Below are positions 6,605-13,521 of a DNA stretch of 14,230 nucleotides, piece by piece. The DNA is taken from contig CANGEH010000022.1 in NCBI GenBank assembly GCA_947452665.1, positions 1 through 14,230 on the forward strand. Reading direction: 5' to 3'. A model generated the notes under the pieces. It was not told where the DNA came from. It made no database searches and saw nothing but the letters and a program-made list of their open reading frames with translations. Source of the stretch: Caulobacteraceae bacterium. GTDB taxonomy: Bacteria; Pseudomonadota; Alphaproteobacteria; Caulobacterales; Caulobacteraceae. The position numbers were made by a program, and so were the translations under genes. Within the stretch, counting starts at the first letter, position 1; the number at the start of each line of letters is the position of its first letter.

Positions 6605-8736
6605 CCGCCGCCGCCATCAGCGATCAAAGGCTTGAGCTATTAGTTCAAGGGGCCCATTGCGCAGGCTGTCTGAACAAGATCGAGCGCGGCATTGGCGCCC
6701 TGTCGGGCGTAACCCTTGCCCGCATGAACCTGACCACGGGTAAGCTGGCGGTACAGTCGCGTCATGGCCGTCTGAGCCCCAGTCTTGTCATCGAAGCCTT
6801 AAGCGATCTGGGCTACCGCGCTGTGCCCTATGATCCTGTCCAGGCCCGTCAGGCCGAAGACAAGGAGGGCCGCCGCCTCGCCATCGCCCTTGGTGTCGCC
6901 GGCTTTGGTGCTGGCAATGCCATGATGTTTGCGGTTCCCGTCTGGGCGGGACTGATGGGCCAGGAAATGGGCGAGGGGGTGCGAACGGCCTTTTATTGGC
7001 TCACCGCCCTGATCGCTGGCCCTTGCGCCCTTTATGCTGGGATGCCGTTTTTCGAAAGTGCGTGGAAGGCCTTGTCCAAGGGTAAGGCCAATATGGATGT
7101 GCCGATTTCGCTCGGCGTAATCTTGTCGCTGGGCGTCAGCGTCTATGAGACCTTGCTGCACAAGCAGCATGCCTATTTCGAAGCGGCGGTAACGCTTTTG
7201 TTCCTGCTCCTCATCGGACGGTATCTGGATCATCGGCTGAGGGCCCAGGCCAAGAGCGCCGCAAGGGACCTTTTGGCGCTTCAGGCGGTCACGGCCCAAA
7301 GGCTGGGGCCGGATGGTCTGACCCAAGCCATTGCCTTGGGTCAGGTCCAGGTTGGCGATCGCTTAATGGTCGCGCCCGGTGACCGGGTGCCGGTTGATGG
7401 GCTGGTGGAACAGGGGCGTTCGGATCTAGACCTGTCCATGCTGACCGGTGAAACCGCACCGTTTGCCACTGCGCCGGGGGCCCTGATCGCGGCGGGGGCC
7501 TTGAACCTGACCGGAAACCTGATCATTCGCGCCCAGGCCCGCAGCGAAGATTCCACCGTGGCGGCGATTGCCCGGCTTATGGAGGCTGGGGCCCAGTCTA
7601 AATCGGCCTATGTGCGCTTGGCCGATAAGGCCTCTGCCCTCTATGTCCCGGTCGTACACAGCCTGGCCGCCGTCACCCTAGCCGGATGGTGGATGGCGGG
7701 CCTTGCCTTTCCCGATGCCCTGATGCGGGCCACAGCCGTCTTGATCATTACCTGCCCCTGCGCGCTGGGCCTGGCTGTGCCTGCGGTTCAGATCGTGGCC
7801 TCGGGGCGTCTTTTCTCGCGCGGCATATTGGTTAAGTCGGGCGCGGCCTTGGAGCGTTTGGCCCAGATCGATCATGTGGTGTTTGACAAGACCGGCGTGC
7901 TGACCCATGGCCGCCCACGCCTGATCGATCCTGATCCAGCCGCCCTAGCCCTTGCGGCACCACTTGCGCGGGCTTCGCGCCATCCCTTGTCAAAAGCCCT
8001 GGCCCTTGCGGCAGGGCCTGGCCCCACCGCAGCCGATGCGATCGAAACCGCAGGTCTTGGCATTGAGGGCCAGATCAAGGGTCAAACAGCGCGGCTTGGC
8101 CGGGCCGCTTTTGTCGGGGCCGATGCCAGCCAGCTGCGCGAAACCGAGCTTTGGTTTGCGCTTGAGGGCCAGGCACCTGTGCGCTTTGTCTTTGCCGACG
8201 AGCTACGCGCCGATGCGGCAAAGACCGTTGACGCCCTAAGGGCCCGTGGGTTGACGGTCGAGATTCTGTCCGGCGACCAGCCCGGCGCCGTCGCAAGCGC
8301 GGCCTTGGGCGCTGGCATTGAGGCCTGGCGCGCTGGCCTGACCCCGATCGAAAAGGCTGCGCATATCGACGCCTTGATCGCAAGCGGGCGCAAACCCCTA
8401 ATGGTCGGGGATGGGCTGAATGATGCCGCCGCCCTTGCCAAGGCCCACGCCTCCATGGCCCCCGGCGCGGCGGCCGATGCCAGCCAGTCGGCGGCAGACC
8501 TGGTGTTTCAGGGTGATAACCTGTTTGGCGTGGTCACCGCCATTGATGTGGCGCGGGCGGCGCGGGCGCGGGCGCTGGAAAACTTCGGCTTTGCGGCGGT
8601 CTATAATCTGATCGCGGCCCCGGCTGCGGTGTTTGGCCTAGTGACGCCCTTGATCGCGGCCCTGGCCATGTCGGGGTCATCGCTCGTGGTCATGCTCAAT
8701 GCCTTAAGGCTCAAGCTTGCTGGGCGCGGCGGATGA
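6601..8736 (+). CDS. ccoI: Copper-translocating P1B-type ATPase CcoI/FixI
   Basis: Exports Cu(I) from the cytoplasm for incorporation into the CuB site of cbb3 oxidase, in the CopA2/FixI class. It has 711 residues. An N-terminal heavy-metal-associated domain carries Cys20-Ala-Gly-Cys23. Eight predicted helices and the usual catalytic parts follow: TGET (282-285) in the actuator domain, Cys385-Pro-Cys387 in the transport helix, and the phosphorylation aspartate Asp429. The HP dipeptide lies in ASRHPLSKAL, and GDGLND is at 603-608. C-terminal helices carry YN and MSGSS metal-site residues. The phosphorylation motif reads DKTGVLT, not the near-universal DKTGTLT. Both ends overlap neighbours in ATGA. 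Length is normal and no frameshift is seen. Confidence 0.94.
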   Translation: MTAAAISDQRLELLVQGAHCAGCLNKIERGIGALSGVTLARMNLTTGKLAVQSRHGRLSPSLVIEALSDLGYRAVPYDPVQARQAEDKEGRRLAIALGVAGFGAGNAMMFAVPVWAGLMGQEMGEGVRTAFYWLTALIAGPCALYAGMPFFESAWKALSKGKANMDVPISLGVILSLGVSVYETLLHKQHAYFEAAVTLLFLLLIGRYLDHRLRAQAKSAARDLLALQAVTAQRLGPDGLTQAIALGQVQVGDRLMVAPGDRVPVDGLVEQGRSDLDLSMLTGETAPFATAPGALIAAGALNLTGNLIIRAQARSEDSTVAAIARLMEAGAQSKSAYVRLADKASALYVPVVHSLAAVTLAGWWMAGLAFPDALMRATAVLIITCPCALGLAVPAVQIVASGRLFSRGILVKSGAALERLAQIDHVVFDKTGVLTHGRPRLIDPDPAALALAAPLARASRHPLSKALALAAGPGPTAADAIETAGLGIEGQIKGQTARLGRAAFVGADASQLRETELWFALEGQAPVRFVFADELRADAAKTVDALRARGLTVEILSGDQPGAVASAALGAGIEAWRAGLTPIEKAAHIDALIASGRKPLMVGDGLNDAAALAKAHASMAPGAAADASQSAADLVFQGDNLFGVVTAIDVARAARARALENFGFAAVYNLIAAPAAVFGLVTPLIAALAMSGSSLVVMLNALRLKLAGRGG

Positions 8737-8912
8737 ATATTCTGTTCCTGCTCGCCCCCTTGGCCATGCTGATGGCAGGTGTGTCCTTGCTGGCCTTTTT
8801 ATGGACCTTTAAGGCGGGCCAGTATGACGATCCCGAAGGAGACGCCGTGCGTATTCTTTATGACCATCTTGATGACGGCCCGCCAGGCTCGCCTCCGAGT
8901 GATGAGCCATGA
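8733..8912 (+). CDS. ccoS: cbb3-type oxidase assembly protein CcoS
   Basis: A 59-residue single-helix membrane protein needed for insertion of cofactors (heme b, heme b3 and CuB) into CcoN. The first 25 residues form the helix. The FLWTFKAGQYDDPEGDAVRIL segment that follows corresponds to the conserved FxWAxxxGQFDDxEGxxxRIL signature of CcoS. A proline-rich acidic tail ends the protein. ATG 8733 overlaps the ccoI stop in ATGA, and its TGA overlaps the ATG of the phosphate acyltransferase gene in the same way. It closes the complete ccoNOQPGHIS set. Confidence 0.92.
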   Translation: MNILFLLAPLAMLMAGVSLLAFLWTFKAGQYDDPEGDAVRILYDHLDDGPPGSPPSDEP

Positions 8913-9862
8913 AGGCACCGGCGCGCGGTCATAGGCTTGAGCGCCTGGTTCAGGTGGTCAAGGGATACGGCCCCTTGCCAACCGCCGTGGTCGCGCCAGA
9001 GGAAGCCTCGGCCCTGATGGGCGCCTTGCAGGCCAAGGATCTGGGTCTGATCGACCCAATCCTGATCGGCGATCTGGCCAAGATCAGGGGGTTGGGCCAG
9101 ACCTTGGGGGCCGATCTTGATGGACTAACCCTGATCGCGGCGACCGATACGATCGAGGCCGCTGGTCTGGGCGTGGCCCTGGTGCGCGATGGCAAGGCGC
9201 GGGCCTTGATGAAGGGTCATCTGCATACGGACGAATTTCTGCGACCCGTGGTCAAGCGTGAGGGCGGCCTTCGGACCCGCAGACGTCTTAGCCATGTGTT
9301 TGTGATGGATAGTCCCGATCTGGACCATCTGATCTTGGTCTCGGACGCCGCCATCGCCATTGCCCCGGATCTAATGCAAAAGGCCGACATCACCCAAAAT
9401 GCGATCGATCTGGCGCGCGCGATCGGCATTGGCCTGCCCAAGGTTGGGATTCTGTCCGCAATCGAAACGGTCAATCCCGCCCTGCCGTCTTCGGTTGATG
9501 CAGCCATATTGTCAAAAATGGCCGAGCGCGGCCAGATTGTCGGCGGACTGGTCGATGGGCCTCTGGCCATGGATAATGCGATTAATCCCGCTGCCGCCAA
9601 GGCCAAGGGTCTGGCCTCGCGCGTTGCGGGCCGGGCCGATGTGTTAATCGTGCCTAATATTGAGGCGGGCAATATGCTGGCCAAGGATCTAATCTATGTC
9701 GGCGGTGCCCAGTCAGCGGGTCTGGTGGTTGGGGCGACCGTGCCGATCATATTGACCAGCCGCTCGGATGATGCCGCAGCAAGGGTGGCCTCCTGCGCTG
9801 TGGCCGTGGCCTATGATGTCTGGCACCGAACGGGCAAGGCGGCGATGGACTGGGAGGCCTAG
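8909..9862 (+). CDS. pta: Phosphate acyltransferase (acetyl/butyryl transferase, PTA_PTB family)
   Basis: Converts acyl-CoA (probably acetyl-CoA) and phosphate to acyl phosphate and CoA, the substrate of the acetate kinase encoded next. It has 317 residues and spans the single PTA_PTB domain. Recognisable segments are MKGHLHTDEF (101-110), GLRTRRRLSHVFVMD (120-134), GGLVDGPLAMDNAIN (about 212-226) and the C-terminal VPNIEAGNMLAKDL. These match the catalytic half of the proteobacterial bifunctional enoyl-CoA hydratase/phosphate acetyltransferase family. The MaoC-like hydratase half is absent. The enzyme is not the long E. coli Pta type. ATG 8909 overlaps the ccoS stop; its own Shine-Dalgarno is poor, so coupling to ccoS is likely. 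Acetyl versus butyryl preference cannot be read from the sequence, so the symbol is provisional. Confidence 0.87.
   Translation: MKAPARGHRLERLVQVVKGYGPLPTAVVAPEEASALMGALQAKDLGLIDPILIGDLAKIRGLGQTLGADLDGLTLIAATDTIEAAGLGVALVRDGKARALMKGHLHTDEFLRPVVKREGGLRTRRRLSHVFVMDSPDLDHLILVSDAAIAIAPDLMQKADITQNAIDLARAIGIGLPKVGILSAIETVNPALPSSVDAAILSKMAERGQIVGGLVDGPLAMDNAINPAAAKAKGLASRVAGRADVLIVPNIEAGNMLAKDLIYVGGAQSAGLVVGATVPIILTSRSDDAAARVASCAVAVAYDVWHRTGKAAMDWEA
9852..9857 (+). promoter_or_regulatory. Ribosome binding site for the CTG start of ackA
   Basis: GGGAGG inside the last codons of pta, 7 bases before CTG 9865. The only ordinary alternative start, TTG 9904, has no such site near it and would delete the catalytic N-terminal loop. 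Confidence 0.6.
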
Positions 9863-9864
9863 GT

Positions 9865-11037
9865 CTGGACGCGCTCCTAACCCTTAATGGTGGCTCGGCA
9901 ACCTTGAAGGCCGCCCTGTTCAGCGCGGCTGACCCGTCCTTGAGGCTGGGTGAGGTGATGGTCGAACGCTTTGCGCAGGGGCCTAGATTGCTTTCGCGCG
10001 CCCCGAACCTAACCGACCTTGAGCAGGTATGGTCTGTGGGCGAGGGGCCCAGCGATGCCGCCGCCGCCTTTACCGTGCTTTGGCCGGCCCTTTTGGAAAG
10101 GCATGCGGACCTGAATGTGGTTGGGGTCGGGCACCGGATTGTGCATGGCGGTGCTGATTATTCGGGGCCTTGTGAACTGAGTAAGGATGTCTTGAACGGG
10201 CTGCAGCAACTCGCCCCCTTGGCCCCCTTGCATCAGCCGGTCAATCTGGCCGTGGCCCATGCGGCGCAAATGGTCTTAGCAAAGGCCCGGCACGTGGCCT
10301 GTTTTGATACCGCATTTCACCGGGGCCGGGCGTTTGGGACCGAAGCCTTTGCCCTGCCCATAGCCTATTACGATCAGGGCGTTCGGCGTTATGGCTTTCA
10401 TGGCCTGTCCTATGCCTCCGTGGTCAAGCGCCTCAATACAGACCATCCAGAACTGGCGGAGAAGAAACTGGTCGTGGCGCATCTGGGCTCGGGCTGTTCA
10501 CTTTGTGCAATGGAGGGCGGCAAAAGCGTGGCCACGAGTATGGGGTTTTCGGCCCTAGACGGCCTGCCCATGGGCACGCGCAGTGGGCAGATTGACCCGG
10601 GGGTCCTGCTCTATTTAATGACCGATCGCGGCATGAGCGCAGCCGAGATGGAGGATTTGCTTTATCGCCGGTCTGGCTTGTTGGGCCTATCTGGCCTGTC
10701 GGCGGATGTTCGAGATTTAGAGGCCAGTGACTGGCCGCAGGCGCGCCGGGCCCTTGATTATTTCTGCAGTCGCATTGGCGTGGGCATTGCCACCATGGCC
10801 GCCGAGCTTGGCGGGCTGGATGCGGTGGTATTTACTGCCGGGATTGGTGAACATTCGGCGCTTGTGCGGGCCAAGGTGTGCCAAGGCCTGGTCTGGCTGG
10901 GGGCCTTGTTGGATCAAGACCTAAACCTTGGCAATGCGACCGGCAGGATTTCGCAGCCGGGCTCAAGGCTCGACCTATTGATCATACCCACCGATGAAGA
11001 AGCCGAGATCGCGGCCGAATTGGCAGGACTGATCTAG
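9865..11037 (+). CDS. ackA: Acetate kinase (acetate/propionate family), probable CTG start
   Basis: Interconverts acetyl phosphate and ADP with acetate and ATP; cytoplasmic, ASKHA fold. It has 390 residues if translation begins at CTG 9865. This start restores the phosphate-binding motif LLTLNGGSATLK. Positions then match the Methanosarcina thermophila enzyme (from memory): Asn8 (N7), Lys15 (K14), Arg91 (R91), His123 (H123), Asp148 (D148), His179 (H180), Arg239 (R241) and Glu378 (E384). Starting at TTG 9904 gives 377 residues without Asn8. No ATG or GTG exists in frame after the upstream stop at 9814-9816. Variant residues compared with textbook AckA are HLGSG for HLGNG, FHGLSY for FHGTSH and RSGQIDP for RSGDIDP; alphaproteobacterial acetate/propionate kinases often differ here. 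It starts 2 bases after pta and ends sharing CTAG with the convergent gene. Confidence 0.9.
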   Translation: MDALLTLNGGSATLKAALFSAADPSLRLGEVMVERFAQGPRLLSRAPNLTDLEQVWSVGEGPSDAAAAFTVLWPALLERHADLNVVGVGHRIVHGGADYSGPCELSKDVLNGLQQLAPLAPLHQPVNLAVAHAAQMVLAKARHVACFDTAFHRGRAFGTEAFALPIAYYDQGVRRYGFHGLSYASVVKRLNTDHPELAEKKLVVAHLGSGCSLCAMEGGKSVATSMGFSALDGLPMGTRSGQIDPGVLLYLMTDRGMSAAEMEDLLYRRSGLLGLSGLSADVRDLEASDWPQARRALDYFCSRIGVGIATMAAELGGLDAVVFTAGIGEHSALVRAKVCQGLVWLGALLDQDLNLGNATGRISQPGSRLDLLIIPTDEEAEIAAELAGLI

Positions 11038-12512
11038 GCCTTGGCGGACCAAAACTTGACCATGCTCAAGGCGGTCTGCAGGGTCTTTTGCGCGGTGGCG
11101 CGGGCGACGGTCTTGTCTGGCCATAGCCGCTCACCAAGGATGGTTAGCTCGGCTGGGCTCATGACCTCTGGGTGGGCCGCGATCAAGGCCAGTCCCATAG
11201 CCTTGTCATTTGCGGCGCCGAGCTGATCTTGCAAGGCCTTGACCGTCTTGAGCAGGGCTTGGCGCGCCTGTCCCTGTTTCGGATAGAGACTGCCAAACAT
11301 TTCCAGGCCATAGCGCAGATTCTTGGCGCGGATGCGCAGGGCGTGCATCTGGGCTGGAGTCATATTCAGCAGGCCGCGGCCTTGTCTCTTGAGAACCTGC
11401 CTCAGGCGTTTGAGCGTCTTGCGCGCGTGTTTGGCGACGGATCGGTCGCGGCGGTGGCCCTGCAGTCCGGTGGCCGTGCGCCAGTGTCCGAGTTCAATAA
11501 AGCGTAGGACTGAAACCATGACCTGGCCAAACTCCGGCGCCTCGATCATTTGACAGGCGCTGTCATAGGCCTGGGCCTGCTGCTCACTGAGGGCTGCGAT
11601 CAGGGCCTGAGGCGCGGGGTCGAGCCTGGACAGGTCGGCGATCAGCACGTCCAGATCTCTGGCGGGGCCAAGCGCCTGGGCCACAGATTTTAAGCTGGCC
11701 TTGAGCGCGGCCAGATCGGGTCCGTCCAGCACAGACTTGAACAGGCCAATCAGGGCGCGTAGGCGGCGAAGCGCGACCCGCGTCTGGTGGACGGCTTCGG
11801 GGCGGCGATGCAGCCGCAAGGCTTCGCTCTGGACCAAGACCTGAGCCAATATGTCTGTGGCGAGGCGATAAAACGCCTGGCCACGGGTCAGGCCGGAAAT
11901 ATCAGGGCTGAGCGGCCGGTCTGATCTTCCAGATTCGGGCCGTGCCAATAGGCCATAGCCGCGCCCGGCCTTGCTCGTCAGGGCCGGCACCAGGCGCACG
12001 GTCTGGCCAAGCCTGTTGGCGAGGTCAAACAGGTCGCCAAGCTTGCCCTCGATCAGTTCGAGTTCAAGCTCGCATAATGGGGCCTGGTGGCTATCGGCCC
12101 ATACGGTGCCCTGATCCAGGCTGAGTTCAATGCGGCTTTGTTGCCAATCGGTCACAAGGGTGCTGCGGTCCACATCGACCTGGATAATCGGCAACAGGTC
12201 GCTGGGTTTTAGGTTTAGCGCGTTTAAAGGTGTGTTTTTGAACGCTTCCAGATCCAATGCGCCGCCTGGGGCAGGGCCCTCCCATTCACCGCGATCAAAC
12301 AGGCCCATGCCTTGAGGGCCCAAGGCCTTGAGGGTCTGGATGCCCTGCCTTAGGCGCAGGCTAAGGCCAGCCTTATTCAGGGCAAGACCTGGTGTATCGA
12401 AATAGGTCGCGTTCAGGGTCTGGCGGGTATGCCCCTGCCAAATGGCCATTTCACTCAGGGCCTGGAGTGCTCCTGGCCCCACGTCGAGCTTGAGTTCGAT
12501 TTCTTGGTTCAA
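11034..12512 (-). CDS. CYTH-CHAD domain protein (predicted inorganic triphosphatase/polyphosphate-associated)
   Basis: A 492-residue protein read from TTG 12512. The N-terminal CYTH domain (about 1-200) opens with the metal/phosphate-binding motif Glu4-x-Glu6-x-Lys8 (EIELKLDV). Family members such as E. coli YgiF hydrolyse tripolyphosphate. The C-terminal CHAD domain (about 215-485) is helical and rich in conserved His and basic residues. His242 lies in AVHQTRVALRRLRAL and His390 in MHALRIRAKNLRYGLEMF. CHAD domains bind polyphosphate. No ATG occurs in frame between the upstream stop TAA and the EIELK motif, so the TTG is the only reasonable start; its Shine-Dalgarno (AAGG) is weak. The gene is convergent with ackA, the two stops lying in one CTAG. 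It is divergent from the tetR gene across an AT-rich gap. Substrate and physiological role are inferred from the family only. Confidence 0.88.
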   Translation of the reverse strand: MNQEIELKLDVGPGALQALSEMAIWQGHTRQTLNATYFDTPGLALNKAGLSLRLRQGIQTLKALGPQGMGLFDRGEWEGPAPGGALDLEAFKNTPLNALNLKPSDLLPIIQVDVDRSTLVTDWQQSRIELSLDQGTVWADSHQAPLCELELELIEGKLGDLFDLANRLGQTVRLVPALTSKAGRGYGLLARPESGRSDRPLSPDISGLTRGQAFYRLATDILAQVLVQSEALRLHRRPEAVHQTRVALRRLRALIGLFKSVLDGPDLAALKASLKSVAQALGPARDLDVLIADLSRLDPAPQALIAALSEQQAQAYDSACQMIEAPEFGQVMVSVLRFIELGHWRTATGLQGHRRDRSVAKHARKTLKRLRQVLKRQGRGLLNMTPAQMHALRIRAKNLRYGLEMFGSLYPKQGQARQALLKTVKALQDQLGAANDKAMGLALIAAHPEVMSPAELTILGERLWPDKTVARATAQKTLQTALSMVKFWSAKA

Positions 12513-12663
12513 TTGTCCAGCCTTGACGGTGTCGGTTGGGGCGGTCGGGCTATAGCTAGCATCGGCTTAATCGTGTCGCCATGCTGGATATGGCGTCTTA
12601 ACCTTATTAAAGATAGTTAAAGCAATAATTATTAAAACCTGATTAACCGTCGTCGATATTTTC

Positions 12664-12679
12664 AATTGCGATCGCAATT
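12664..12679. promoter_or_regulatory. 16-bp perfect palindrome, candidate TetR operator
   Basis: AATTGCGATCGCAATT is an exact palindrome. Its half GATCGCAAT recurs at 12787-12795, just before the tetR ribosome site. TetR-family proteins bind palindromes of this size and often control their own gene, so autoregulation is plausible. Confidence 0.45.
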
Positions 12680-12723
12680 ATTTCCCTTGAATTAGGCATA
12701 GATTTATAACATTCTAGTGATAA

Positions 12724-12756
12724 TTGCCAAATTTAGGCAAACTTGAAGTCAAGTTT
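12724..12756. promoter_or_regulatory. Two adjoining dyads, candidate operators
   Basis: An imperfect dyad TTGCC-N7-GGCAA (12724-12740; 7 of 8 pairs when the inner bases are counted) abuts and overlaps by 2 bases a perfect one, AAACTTGA-AG-TCAAGTTT (12739-12756). A 2-base spacer is too short for a good RNA hairpin, so a protein-binding site is likelier than a terminator, despite the T run that follows. Confidence 0.35.
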
Positions 12757-12806
12757 TTATCTAATGCCTCAACTGTTGGTAACCATGATCGCAATGAGGG
12801 AATTTT

Positions 12807-13460
12807 ATGGCTGGCTCATCTGCAATATTTTCGAACGCCTTGCGAACCATGCCCAAACAGGGGCGTGCGGTCCAGACCTATGAGCGCCTACTCGATGTCT
12901 CGGGCGACCTGCTGGCCGAGGTGGGGATTGAGCGAATCTCGACCAATCTGATCTGTGCCCGGGCGGGCATGACGCCGCCGGCCCTGTATCGGTATTTCAA
13001 AGACAAGTATGCCGTGCTCGATGCGCTCGGCCGCCGCCTCTTAGCGCGGCGCGGCGATATTCTAACCCTGTGGCTAGCTGAGGTGAGCCCCAAGGGTGCC
13101 CAGGCCCTGGCCGACGGTTTGGGGGATGTGCTGACCGCAACCTGGCAGGCGACCTTGAACGAGCCGGGCGGCATCTGGATCCTGCGGGCCCTGCGGGCTG
13201 TGCCACAATTGGCGCATGTTCGGGCCGAGGCCTATGCGGACATGACCGAGATCATGGCCACGGCCTTTGCCGCCTCGCTCAACCATCCGCCAAGGGATGA
13301 TTTGTGGCTGCGGGTAAGGGTGGCTCTGGAATTTGCCTTCAGCGCCGATGAGCTATTGTTTGAAGAAACCCGACTGCCGCCCGAAGTCATCATTGCCGAG
13401 GCGACAGACCTGCTGCGCCGGGCCCTGGTTGAGCCGATCCGGCAGGCTGCCACAGCCTAG
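12807..13460 (+). CDS. TetR-family transcriptional regulator
   Basis: A 217-residue DNA-binding regulator. The N-terminal TetR domain is preceded by an unusually long polar leader of about 20 residues. The helix-turn-helix lies at about 43-66 (ERISTNLICARAGMTPPALYRYFKDK), with the family-typical LYRYFKDK recognition end. The remaining 140 residues are helical and variable, as expected of the ligand and dimerisation domain; the ligand is not recognisable. ATG 12807 has GAGGG 6 bases upstream. Dyads in the 150 bases upstream suggest autoregulation. An acyltransferase gene starts 61 bases downstream on the same strand, so regulation of lipid or fatty-acid metabolism is possible but unproven. Confidence 0.9.
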   Translation: MAGSSAIFSNALRTMPKQGRAVQTYERLLDVSGDLLAEVGIERISTNLICARAGMTPPALYRYFKDKYAVLDALGRRLLARRGDILTLWLAEVSPKGAQALADGLGDVLTATWQATLNEPGGIWILRALRAVPQLAHVRAEAYADMTEIMATAFAASLNHPPRDDLWLRVRVALEFAFSADELLFEETRLPPEVIIAEATDLLRRALVEPIRQAATA

Positions 13461-13511
13461 GCCTTGCTGAAGCCCTGCGGCCTAGGTCATGATCCCCAAC
13501 AGGGTTTGGGG
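13456..13511 (+). promoter_or_regulatory. Two potential stem-loops between tetR and the acyltransferase
   Basis: CCTAGGCC (13456-13463) pairs exactly with GGCCTAGG (13479-13486). CCCCAA (13494-13499) pairs with TTGGGG (13506-13511). The first lacks a T tract, so it is not a typical intrinsic terminator. The second takes in the G-rich sequence just before the acyltransferase start and could mask its ribosome site. Confidence 0.25.
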
Positions 13512-13521
13512 GTGAGTCGCC

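Larger units (their letters stand above)
12513..12806. promoter_or_regulatory. AT-rich divergent intergenic region with dyads
   Basis: This 294-base gap between the divergent CYTH-CHAD and tetR genes is far more AT-rich than the surrounding coding DNA, with repeated TTAA elements at 12601-12650. It contains a 10-bp palindrome AATAATTATT (12624-12633) and several stronger dyads listed separately. It should contain promoters for both genes, but I could not assign convincing -35/-10 pairs. No small coding frame with a good ribosome site was found in it. Confidence 0.5.

Noticed and set aside
9904..11037. ackA starting at TTG 9904
   Set aside because: This would cut off the LNGGS phosphate-binding loop with the catalytic Asn, and no ribosome site lies at a proper distance.
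12664..12679. GCGATCGC core as a highly iterated palindrome (HIP1) of cyanobacteria
   Set aside because: The rest of the window is clearly alphaproteobacterial and the octamer is not visibly iterated here; a local operator fits better.
12739..12760. AAACTTGA dyad followed by T-run as an intrinsic terminator
   Set aside because: The loop would be 2 bases, the stem is AT-rich and no gene ends just upstream; an operator is more likely.
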